The notes below the pieces were generated by a model. That model worked only from the letters and a program-made list of their open reading frames with translations, was not told the origin of the DNA and searched no databases. Made by a program: the position numbers and the translations under genes. DNA of 64,000 nt, from NCBI RefSeq assembly GCF_937616625.2, contig NC_065572.1:37227653-37291652 (forward strand), read 5' to 3'. This DNA comes from Mercurialis annua. Its lineage: Eukaryota > Streptophyta > Magnoliopsida > Malpighiales > Euphorbiaceae. The first letter of the stretch is position 1, and each line of letters opens with the position of its first letter. Positions 51,655-61,875 of the stretch are shown piece by piece.

Positions 51655-53640
51655 TATTTAACAATTTAAGCCAAACGTTTACAAAATTTACGAATCAAAA
51701 CCAAGAGTTTCACCTTTTTAGCAATTTAAGCAAAACGTTTACAAACGTTACGAAACAAATCCAAACGTTTCATATTTTTAGCGATTTAAGCCAAACGTTT
51801 ACAAACGTTAAGAAACAAATCCAAATGTTTCCTCATTTTAGCGATTTAAGCCAAACGTTTAAAAAGTTACAAAACAAATCCAAACATTTCACCTTTTTAG
51901 CGATTTATGCCAAACGTTTACAAACGTTACGAACAAATCCAAACCTTTCACCTTTTTAGTGATTTAAGCCAAATTTTTACAAACGTTACGAAACAAATCC
52001 AAACGTTTCACCTTTTTAGCGATTTAAGCCAAATGTATACAAACTTTACGAAACAAATCAAAACATTTCACCTTTTAGCGATTTAAGCCAAACATTTACA
52101 AACGTTGGGTAACAAATCCAAACGTTTCTCATATTTATTAATTTAAGCCAAACATTTACAAACGTTACGAAACAAAACCAAGTGTTTCACCTTTTCAACA
52201 ATTTAAGCCAAACGTTAATAAACGTTATGGAACAAATCCGAACGTTTCACCTTTTTATCGATTTAAGCCAAACGTTTCACCTTTTTAGCGATTTAAGCCA
52301 AACGTTTACAAACGTTAAAACCAAACTTTCAAAACGTTACGAAACGAATCCAAACGTTTACAAAAGTGACAAAACAACACCAAACGTTTCCCCATTTTAG
52401 CGATTTAATCCAAACGTTTATAAACGCTACGAAACAAAACCAAACGATTGTAAATGTTACGAAACAAATCCAAACGTTTATCCTTTTTAGTGCTTTAAGC
52501 CAAACGTTTACAAACATTACGAAACAAATCCAAACGTTTCACCATTTTAGTGATTGAAGCCAAACATTTTCAGACGTTATAAAAAAGATCCAAACGTTTC
52601 GAAACAAATCAAAACGTTTAAAATGTTGAAACAAATCCAACCGTTTCACCTTTTTAACAATTTAAGCCAAACGTTTTCAAAATTTAGGAATCAAACCAAG
52701 AGTTTCACCTTTTTAGCAATTTAAGCCAAACGTTTACAAACGTTACGAAACAAATCCAAACAATTCACATTTTTAGCGATTTAAGCCAAACGTTTACAAA
52801 CGTTAAGAAACAAATCCAAATGTTTCCTCATTTTAGCGATTTAAGCCAAACGTTTAAAACGTTACAAAACAAATCCAAACATTTCACCTTTTTAGCGATT
52901 TATGCCAAACGTTTACAAACGTTATGAACAAATCCAAACATTTCACCTTTTTAGCAATTTAAGCCAAACTTTTACAAACGTTATGAAACAAATCCAAACG
53001 TTTCACCTTTTTAGCGATTTAAGCCAAATGTATACAAACTTTACGAAACAAATCAAAACGTTTCACCTTTTAGCGATTTAAGCCAAACATTTACAAACGT
53101 TGGGTAACAAATCCAAACGTTTCTCATATTTAATAATTTAAGCCAAACATTTACAAACGTTACCAAACAAAACCAAGTGTTTCACCTTTTCAGCAATTTA
53201 AGCCAAACGTTAATAAACATTATGAAAGAAATCCGAACGTTTCACCTTTTTATCTATTTAAGCCAAACGTTTCACCTTTTTAGCGATTTAAGCCAAACGT
53301 TTACAAACGTTAAAACCAAACTTTCAAAACGTTACGAAACGAATCCAAACGTTTACAAAAGTTACAAAACAACACCAAACGTTTCCCCATTTTAGCGATT
53401 TAAGCCAAACGTTTATAAACGCTACGAAACAAAACCAAACGATTGTAAATGTTACGAAACAAATCCAAGCGTTTAACCATTTTAGTGCTTTAAGCCAAAC
53501 GTTTACAAACGTTACGAAACAAATCCAAACGTTTCACCATTTTAGTGATTGAAGCCAAACATTTACAGACGTTATAAAAAAGATCCAAACATTTCGAAAC
53601 AAATCAAAACGTTTAAAACGTTGAAACAAATCCAACCGTT
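51655..53640 (+). repeat. 995-bp tandem duplication
   Basis: Copy 1 is about 51655-52650 and copy 2 about 52651-53640. Shared order includes CAAAACCAAGAGTTTCACC (GAATCAAACCAAGAG in copy 2), GCGATTTATGCCAAACG, GTTGGGTAACAAATCC, the half monomer, and CAAACGATTGTAAATGTTAC. GTGTTTCACCTTTTC recurs exactly 995 bp apart (52182 and 53177). Confidence 0.85.
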
Positions 53641-56145
53641 TCACCTTTTTAGCAATTTAAACCGAACGTTTACAAAGGTTACAAAACAAATCCAAATGTT
53701 TCACCTTTTCAATAATTTAAGCCAAGCGTTTACAAACGTTGCGAAGCTAATCAAAACGTTTAAAATGTTAAGAAACCCTTTGTAGCATTTTAAGCCAAAT
53801 GTTTACAACGTTACGAAACAAATCCAAACAATTCACCTCTTTAGCGATATAAAACATACGTTTACAAACCTTACGAAACAAATTCAAAAATTTCACCTTT
53901 TTAGTGATTTAAGACAAATGTTTACAAACGTAACAATACAAAACCAAAAGTTTTACCTTTTTAGCGATTTAAGCCAAACATTTACAAACGTTAGGAAACA
54001 AATCCAAAAGATTTTAGCGATTTAAGCCAAACGTTTACAAATGTTACGAAACAAATCCAAACGTTTCCCCTTTTTATCTATTTAAGCCAAACGTTTACAA
54101 ACGTTACAAAGAAAATCCAAGCGTTTCACCTTTTTAGTGATTTAAGCCAAACGTTTCAAAACGTTACGAAACACATCCAAACGTTTCTGCTTTTTAGCGA
54201 ATTAGGAAACAAATATAAACATTTCACCTTTTTAGAGATTTAAGCCAAACGTTTACAAACGTTAGGAAACAAATCCAATCGTTTCACATTTTTATCGATT
54301 TAAGCCAAACCTTTACAAAATGTTTCGAAACAAATCCAAACGTTTCTCCTTTTAAGCAATTTAAACAAAACGTTTAAAAAGTTACGAAACAAATCCAAAC
54401 GTTTTACCTTTTTAGCAATTTATGCCAATCGTTTACAAACGTTACGAAACAAATCCAAACATTTCACAGTTTTAGCGATTGAAGCAAAACAAATCCAAAC
54501 GTTACAAAACAAATCCAATGTTTCACATTTTTAGCAATTTAAGCCAAAATTAACAAACATTACGAAACAAAAACCAAGCGTTTCACATTTTTATCAATTT
54601 AAGCCAAACGTTTAGAAACATTATGAAACAAATCAAAGCGTTTCACCTTTTTAGGAATTTAAACCAAACGTTTACAAACGTTATCAAACAAATTCAAGAG
54701 TTTCACCTTTTTAGCAATTTAAGCCAAATGTATACAAACGTTAGGAAACAAATCCAAACGTTTCACCTTTATAGCGATTTAAGCCAAACATTTACAAACG
54801 TTGCGAAACAAATCCAAACGTTTCACCTTTTAGCATTTTAAGCCAAACGTCGAAAAACGCTACGAAAAAAAAAGGTTTAAAATGTTCGAAACAAATACAG
54901 ACGTTTCACCTTTTTAGCGATTTAAGCCAAACTTTTAGAAACGATACAAAACAAATCCAAACGTTTCATCTTTTTAGCGATTTAAGCCAAACGTTTACAA
55001 TCTGTACGAAGCAAATCCAAACGTTTCCCCTTTTTAGCGATTTAAGCCAAACGTTTACAAACGCTACGAAATCAATCTAAACGTTTTACCTTTTTAGCAA
55101 TATAAGCCAAGCGTTTACAAACGTTACGAAATAAATCCAAACGATTCACCTTTTTAGCGATTTAAGACAAACGTTTGCAAACGTTACGAAACAAATCCAA
55201 ACGTTTAACCTTTTTGGCGATTTAAGCCGAACGTTTACACACGTTACGAAACAAATTCACATGTTTCACCTTTTTAGCGATTTAAGCCGAACGTTTCCAA
55301 ACGTTACGAAACAAATCCAAACGCTTTCCCTTTTTAGCGATGAAAGCCAAATGTTTACAAACGTTACGAAACAAATCCAAACGTTTCATTTTTTAGCGAT
55401 TGAAACCAAACCTTTACAAACGTTACGAAACAAATTCAAATGTTTCTCATATTTAACAATTTAAGACAAACGTTTACAAAATTTACGAAACAAAACCAAG
55501 AGTTTCACCTTTTTAGCAATTTCAGACAAACGTTTACAAACGTTACAAAACAAATCTAAATGTTTCGCATTTTTAGCAATTTAAGCCAAACGTTTACAAA
55601 CGGTACGAAATAAATCGAAACGTTTCACCTTTTTAGCGATTTAAGCCAAACGTTTGCAAACGCTACGAAATCAATCCGAACGTTTCACCTTTTTAGCGAT
55701 TTAAGCCAAACGTTTACAAACGTTGAAACAAATCCTAATGTTTCCCAATTTTAGCGATTTAAGCCAACGTTTAAAACGTTACAAAACAAATCCAAACATT
55801 TCACCTTTTTAGCGATTTATGCTAAACGTTTATAAACGTTACGAACAAATCCAAACGTTTCCCCCTTTTAGCGATTTAAGCCAAACGTTTACAAAAATTA
55901 CAAAACAAATCCAAACGTTTCACCTTTTAGCGATTTAAGCCAAACATTTACAAACGTTGGGAAACAAATCCAAACGTTTCTCATATTTAATAATTTAAGC
56001 CAAACGTTTACAAACGTTACGAAACAAAACCAAGTGTTTCAGCTATTCAGCAATTTAAGCCAAATTTTACGAAACAAATTCAAACGTTTCATATTTTTAT
56101 CGATTTAAGCCAAACGTTTAACCTTTTTAGCGATTGAAGCCAAAA
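53100..56145 (+). repeat. Copy B of the 7.2-kb-spaced duplication
   Basis: Partner of 45900-48900. It stops near 56145: after GCGATTGAAGCC the sequence changes from the copy-A continuation (AAACATTAAAACC) to the edge-family spelling CATTCTGAAACAAATCC. The switch falls inside a monomer, as expected for unequal exchange within aligned satellite. Confidence 0.82.
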
Positions 56146-59028
56146 GTTTACAAACATTCTGAAACAAATCCAAGCGTTTCACCTTTTTAATAATTTAAAC
56201 CAAACATTTACAAACGTTACGAAACAAATACAAACGTTTCACGTTTTTAGCGATTGAAGCCAAACGTTTACAAATGTTACGCAACAAATCCAAACGTATC
56301 CCCTTTTTAGTGATTTAAGCTAAACGTTTACAAACGTTACGAAACAGAATCCAAACGTTTCACCTTTTTAGCGATTTAAGGCAAACGTTTACAAAGGTTA
56401 TGAAACAAATCCAAATGTTTCAAGTTTTTAGCAAGTTAAGCCAAACGTTTACAAACTTTGCGAAACAAATCCAAGCGTTTCCTCTTTTTAGCAATTGAAG
56501 CCAAACGTTTACAAATGTTTCGAAACAAATCCAAGCGTTTCACCTTTTTAGTAATTTATGCCAAGCGTTTACAAACATTACGAAACAAATCCAAGCGTTT
56601 CACCTTTTTAGCAATTTAAGCCAAACGTTTACAAACGCTACGAAACAAATCCAGGCATTTCCCCTTTTTAGCGATTTAAAACAAACGATAACAAACGTTA
56701 CGAAACAAAACCAAATATTTTAAACGTTACGAAAAAATCCAAACGTTTCACATTTTTAGCAATTTAAGCCAAACCTTTACAAACGTTACGAAACAAAACC
56801 AAATGTTTTACCTTTTTAGAGATTTTAGCCTAATGCTTACAAACGTTTCGAAACAAAACCAAACGTTTAAAACGTTACGAAACAAATCCAAACGTTTTAC
56901 ATTTTTAGCGATTTAAGCCAAATCTTTACAAACGTTATGAAACCAAACCAAACGTTTAAAATGTTATGAAACAAATCCGAACGTTTCACATTTTTAGCGA
57001 TTTAAGCCAAACCTTTACAAACGTTACGAAACAAAACCAAGCGTTTCACCTTTTTAGCAATTTAACCCAGACGTTTACGAACGTTACGAAACAAATCCAA
57101 GCGTTTCACCTTTTTAGCAACTTTATCCAAACATTTACAAACGTTCCAAAACAAATCCAAGCGTTTCACCTTTTTAGCAATTTAAGCCAAACGTTTACGA
57201 ACGTTATGAAATGAATCTAAACGTTTCACCTTTTTAGCAATTGAAGCCAAACATTTAGAAACGTTACAAACAATTCCAAACGTTGCATCTCTTTAGCGAT
57301 TTAAGCAAAATGTTTATAAACGCTAAGAAACAAATCCAAACGTTTCCACTTTATAGCATTTTAAGCCAAACGTTTACAAATGTTAGTAAACAAATCAAAT
57401 TGTTTCACCTTTTTAGCTATTTAAGCCATATGTTAGGAATCAAATCCAAATGTTTCACCTTTTTAGGAATCAAAGCCAAATGTTTACAAACGTTTCGCCT
57501 CTTTAGCAATTTAAGCCAAACGTTTACAAACGTTACGAAAAAATCCAAACGTTTCATCTTTTTAGCGATTTAAGCCAAACGTTTACAAACGTTCTGAAAC
57601 ACATCCACACATTTCGCCTTTATAGCGATTTAAGCCAAACGTTACGAAACAAATCCAAACGTTTCACCTTTTTAGCAATTTAAGCCAATCGTTTACAAAC
57701 GTTACGAAACCACACCAAATGTTAAAAACGTTAAGAAACAAATCCAAACGTTTCACATTTTTAGTGATTTAAGCCAAACCTTTATAAACGTTACGAAATA
57801 AACCAAGCATTTCACCTTTTTAGCATTTGAAGCCAAACGTTTACAAACATTATGATACAAATCCAAGCGTTTCACCTTTTTAGCAATTTAAGCCAAACGT
57901 TTACAAACATTCTGAAACAAATCCAAGCGTTTCACCTTTTTAACAATTTAAGCCAAACGTTTACAAACATTCTGAAACAAATCCAAGCGTTTCACCTTTT
58001 TAATAATTTAAACCAAACATTTACAAACGTTACGAAACAAATACAAACGTTTCACCTTTTTAGTGATTTAAGCTAAACGTTTACAAACGTTACGAAACAG
58101 AATCCATACGTTTCACCTTTTTAGCGATTTAAGGCAAACGTGTACAAAGGTTATGAAACAAATCCAAATGTTTCAAGTTTTTAGCAAGTTAAGCCAAACG
58201 TTTACAAACGTTGCGAAACAAATCCAAGTGTTTCCCCTTTTTAGCAATTGAAGCCAAACGTTTACAAATGTTTCGAAACAAATCCAAGCGTTTCACCTTT
58301 TTAGTAATTTATGTCAAGCGTTTACAAACGTTACGAAACAAATCCAAGCGTTTCACCTTTTTAGCAATTTAAGCCAAACGTTTACAAACGCTACGAAACA
58401 AATCCAAACATTTCCCCTTTTTAACGATAACAAACGTTACGAAACAAAACCATATATTTTAAACGTTACTAAAAAAATCCAAACGTTTCACATTTTTAGC
58501 AATTTAAGCCAAACCTTTACAAACGTTTCACCTTTTTAGAGATTTTAGCCTAATGTTTACAAACGTTTCGAAACAAAACCAAACGTTTAAAACGTTACGA
58601 AACAAATCCAAACGTTTTACATTTTTAGCGATTTAAGCCAAATCTTTATAAACGTTATGAAACCAAACCAAACGTTTAAAATGTTATGAAACAAATCTGA
58701 ACGTTTCACATTTTTAGCGATTTAAGCCAAACCTTTACAAACATTACGAAACAAAACTAAGCGTTTCACCTTTTTAGCAATTTAACCCAGACGTTTACAA
58801 ACGTTACGAAACAAATCCCAGCGTTTCACCTTTTTAGCAATTTTATCCAAACATTTACAAACGTTCCAAAACAAATCCAAGCGTTTCACCTTTTTAGCAA
58901 TTTAAGCCAAACGTTTACGAACGTTATGAAATGAATCTAAACGTTTCACCTTTTTAGCAATTGAAGCCAAACATATAGAAACGTTACAAACAATTCCAAA
59001 CGTTTCACCTCTTTAGCGATTAAAGCAA
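56146..59028 (+). repeat. Edge satellite subfamily with 1.72-1.75 kb repeat
   Basis: Still the 60-bp monomer, but with a different set of variants: AAGCGTTTCACC is frequent, GAAACAGAATCC occurs at 56341 and 58094 (1753 bp apart), and GAAGCCAAACAT followed by AGAAACGTTACAAACAATTCC occurs near 57241 and 58962 (about 1720 bp apart). Almost two copies of this larger unit fit before the retrotransposon at 59029. The HOR anchor of the main array is absent. Confidence 0.87.
59024..59028. repeat. Candidate target-site duplication AGCAA (partner outside window)
   Basis: Five bases AGCAA directly precede the LTR terminus at 59029. The paralogous empty site near 57304 reads AAGCAAAATGTTTAT, which supports insertion at this point. 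The second copy would lie beyond 64000 at the other end of the element. Confidence 0.55.
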
Positions 59029-59620
59029 TGTCACGACCCATTTTCATGAATCGCGACCGGCGCTAGGGTATGGGTAATGTAGTACCGAAACCCGTAGCTA
59101 GCCTTCCATTTATCACATAAACACATAAACCTGCAGAAAACCAATACTCAGGGGCAACTGAGACTTCAGCCTAAAACTAACAGTTATAATATTCAACAGT
59201 TAATATAACATGCTTAATCAATTCCGAGCCTAAAATAGGTTTATCATCAACCAATGTAAATAATATAACATGCCAAAGCAATAAAATCAGCCGAACCAAT
59301 CCGACAAAAATATAATAATTATAAAGACGTCTAGTTACTACTGCGGTCTAAGAATTAAACAGTTTTACAGTTTTATTAAAAATAAAAGAAACCTCCGAGG
59401 AAAAGTAAATGCGGAGATCACCAGACTTTCTCAGATCATAACCCTGGGGAAAATTGGAAAAACAACGGGGTCAGATATACTGAGATGAGTTTATACCACT
59501 ATCTACATTTATTAAGTGGAAACCTTTAAAACCGTTTAAAACGTTTAAATACGATATTACGAATAATAGTTGGAACCCTAATCCACAATTCTAAATAATA
59601 AACATAATCCAACAGGTCTG

Positions 59621-59738
59621 GTCCCGAGAGCTGAGCTACACCGAGTTACCACTGACCACAATTATACTAGAGTCCCGAGAGCTGAGCTACACCGAGTTAC
59701 TCTACTTGGTCCCGAGAGCTATGCTCACACCGAGTTAC
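59621..59738 (-). repeat. 29-bp motif repeated three times in the gypsy LTR
   Basis: GTCCCGAGAGCTGAGCTACA... to CCGAGTTAC occurs at 59621-59649 and 59672-59700 identically, and at 59709-59738 as a 30-bp variant with GCTATGCTCACACC. Spacers are 22 and 8 bp. On the sense (minus) strand each copy reads GTAACTCGGTGTAGCTCAGC onward, ending CTCTCGGGAC. Position is downstream of the TATA box, thus in the transcribed R/U5 leader. Confidence 0.92.
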
Positions 59739-61543
59739 CACATTACCATAATTATCTTTCCCAGATCATTACCGGTGCGCACGCAGTCCTAATGATGCCC
59801 ATTAGGTAGCATGTTCCAACTAAGAGCCATAATACAAAAACAGTTCGAAATATACGTACTGTATATATACTTAATATTAAAATAGCAATTTACTTAATAA
59901 AGCGGTAAATAGCAAGTACAAACTCACTGCTTGCTTGTCCACGTGAATCTTGGCAAACAGCTAACCCTGCGTAGACTCCGAAGCACGAGCAGTGGACGGG
60001 TCTAAAACATATATAAGTTAAAATCTGATCAACCCCTAACTCTAAGATTACTAGACACCACGTAGGACTAGCATTTCAAAACACAACCAAGGTACAACCA
60101 AAGTATCCATACAAACCAAATAACAAAATTAGGCAAGTTAAGCTTAGGTGAGTTCTTATCTTTTAAAACGAAATCAAAGTTCTTAAATACTTTTATAGTC
60201 CTTTCAAAATCCAAGAGTTTTCCCAAAGTAGTGTGCTAGCCTTAACTGTAGTATAGCTCAACACAATATGTCGGGCGACACAAGTCTAACCCGACCCAAC
60301 CATAAGCCAAAGTAAAACCATAGTAAATCTGATCCTTAAATAAAACTAAGTTAAAAATAAGAACTCATTCCCTAACTTAATAATGCCAAAATCATGATAA
60401 GCAAATAAGCCAAATAACTTGCCAACACTAGGCAAGTAACACCCAAAGTACATACACTTAAATACACCACTTAAATGGAATCAAAAGATTTAACGCCTTT
60501 CAAGTCTCATCTTGAACCTAAAATAGTTTAGCCAAAACAATACACACAATATAACACCTTACATGCCTTTAACCAAATTGTTTAACCCAACAACCTAAGA
60601 TGAAACTAATATCTTTATATGTGTTCAAAACCGTTTTATAAACAAAGTTTCCAGCCATTAACAATTTGATAAAACCAAAATTAAGCCAAAGCACACAAAT
60701 AATCAAACATGGCAATTTTGCCGAAAATTGCCTAAACTAGCCAAACGATTCAAAACCAATAATCGACAAACCAAAGTATGTTATTACTGATTTAAAACCT
60801 TTAAAACATCACTTAGAATATATTATATCAGTAGGTATAGCATTTGAAACCATTTTGCAATTATAGCGTTTAACTTTCATAAAATTGTCAATTTCGCAAA
60901 TCGTAGAGATTTTTACAAAATAGATCAAACCCAATTCTCACTTCTAGATCTTAAATCATTAGATCATTAGCCATTGTAGCACAAACACATAATATCCCAA
61001 ATAACTCAGATTCAACACTTTAACAAATCATTAAACAAATCAATTTCATACAAACCTAGAATTAGCCAATTCGTTGTTTAAATCATGCAAATCCAATTCC
61101 AATCATAATACATCATCATATTATAATAATATTAAAATCTATTTAAAACATATTATTCAAATCATAAATCTCAGACCATTGAACAATAAGTTCCAAACTC
61201 CAAAACACCCTAAATCATGCCATTCTACGCAAAACACATGACAACGATTCACCAATACATAAGAGATTGAAATCATTACCTTAGAATGAAGAATAACAAG
61301 ATTAAATAAGTATTAAACCCTAGGGAAGGGTCTGGACAAGAAGCAACAAGAGTCACAATCACACCAACGAAGAACACCACAAGCAAATCGCGTAGAAATC
61401 GCAAAACGAATATATAATCACCAATCAATTGTTAAAAACCATCAAGGATCATAAAGGAATGATAGAAATAGGGTTTATCTGAATGTAGGGTCGCATTAGG
61501 TTTGATAGGGTGAAAAAGGGCTGAAAGAATCGAGTTAAGGAGC

Positions 61544-61551
61544 TATTTATA
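61544..61551 (-). promoter_or_regulatory. Gypsy LTR TATA box (TATAAATA on minus strand)
   Basis: Minus strand reads TTTTGCTATAAATAGCTCC. Transcription would start near 61515 and run toward 59029 (and, in the unseen 5' LTR, into the element body). It agrees with the orientation from the polypurine tract. Confidence 0.78.
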
Positions 61552-61600
61552 GCAAAACAGCGAACCCTACAGTGCCGCGTCGCGCCCAAGATGTCTCAAT

Positions 61601-61653
61601 CGCGCCCGTGATGGTGTATCACGACCGTGATGCTCCTGGCACGACCGTGATAC
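61601..61653 (-). repeat. GC-rich CACGACCGTGAT repeats upstream of the TATA box
   Basis: CGCGCCCGTGATGG (61601-61614), ATCACGACCGTGAT (61618-61631) and GCACGACCGTGATAC (61639-61653) form three related copies. The middle one is an inverted repeat, ATCACG and CGTGAT around a two-base centre. They lie about 50-110 bp upstream of the TATA box in a region otherwise AT-rich, so they are candidate U3 transcription-factor sites. Confidence 0.6.
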
Positions 61654-61860
61654 ACCCCCTGCTTCCAAAAATATTAATTTTTTGGGCCTTAAGCCCAAGG
61701 TCGATCCACACGGCCCAAACCGCACTCAAAACAAGCTCAAACATCGAAATAACTATTTTGCAACCCAAACCAAAGTTCAAAGGAACTAAACCACCAAACA
61801 TCAACCCAAAACACATTGAAAAACTCATCGTAACAAGCCGGAAAAATACGGGGTGTTACA

Positions 61861-61875
61861 TTCTCCCCAACTTAA
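61861..61875 (-). promoter_or_regulatory. Polypurine tract (plus-strand DNA primer site) of the gypsy element
   Basis: Minus strand reads TTTTTAAGTTGGGGAGAA and then the LTR start TGTAACACC. The TTGGGGAGAA-TGTAACACC arrangement, preceded by GAGGACGATTTTG, is typical of the 3' end of plant Ty3/gypsy elements, where it primes plus-strand DNA synthesis. Confidence 0.85.

Larger units (their letters stand above)
44904..56145 (+). repeat. 60-bp satellite array, right block
   Basis: Same monomer family and orientation as the left block. The HOR anchor recurs at 45329, 48226, 51645 and 55440 (2897, 3419 and 3795 bp apart), and the marker TTAAGAAACCCTTT lies near 46551, 50803 and 53770. Spacing and sequence vary more than at 12-32 kb, so this part is less homogenised. 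Two large duplications explain much of it: 45.9-48.9 kb against 53.1-56.1 kb, and 51.66-52.65 kb against 52.65-53.64 kb. No gene is visible in the 11 kb. Confidence 0.95.
59029..61860 (-). mobile_element. 3' LTR of a Ty3/gypsy-type retrotransposon, minus strand (2832 bp)
   Basis: Read on the minus strand the LTR starts TGTAACACCCCG at 61860 and ends GGGTCGTGACA at 59029, a terminal form well known from plant Ty3/gypsy elements. The polypurine tract TTGGGGAGAA lies just outside its start (61861-61870), which makes this the 3' LTR and places the element body at higher coordinates. A TATAAATA box at 61544-61551 gives a short U3 of about 0.34 kb and a very long R/U5 of about 2.5 kb. A GC-rich repeat lies in U3 and a 29-bp motif occurs three times in R/U5. 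No reading frame in it looks like a gene. Confidence 0.88.

Noticed and set aside
322..58076. Many plus-strand frames of 60-190 codons with 20-residue repeats such as SQTFTNVTKQIQTFHLF
   Set aside because: They are the satellite read in its one stop-free frame. Ends coincide with random indels, starts are monomer variants where CG became TG (AAACG to AAATG), and there is no promoter, splice or codon-use support.
1..59028. CRISPR-like array (short direct repeats with spacers)
   Set aside because: Repeats are contiguous 60-bp monomers with graded variation throughout; there are no constant repeats with unique spacers, no cas genes, and the flanks are plant retrotransposons.
1..59028. Telomere-type or rDNA spacer repeat
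   Set aside because: There is no TTTAGGG array, and no rRNA, tRNA or Pol I promoter-like sequence flanks or interrupts the monomers.
59520..59570. AAAACCGTTTAAAACGTTTAAA in the gypsy LTR as a possible source of the satellite
   Set aside because: Only the short AAACGTTT-type core is shared, in low-complexity AT-rich sequence; the rest of the monomer (AGCGATTTAAGCC) is absent.
59029..61860. Reading the gypsy LTR as a plus-strand 5' LTR
   Set aside because: The sequence after 61860 lacks a tRNA-complementary primer site, whereas the reverse strand gives a clear polypurine tract and a TATA box in the correct place.
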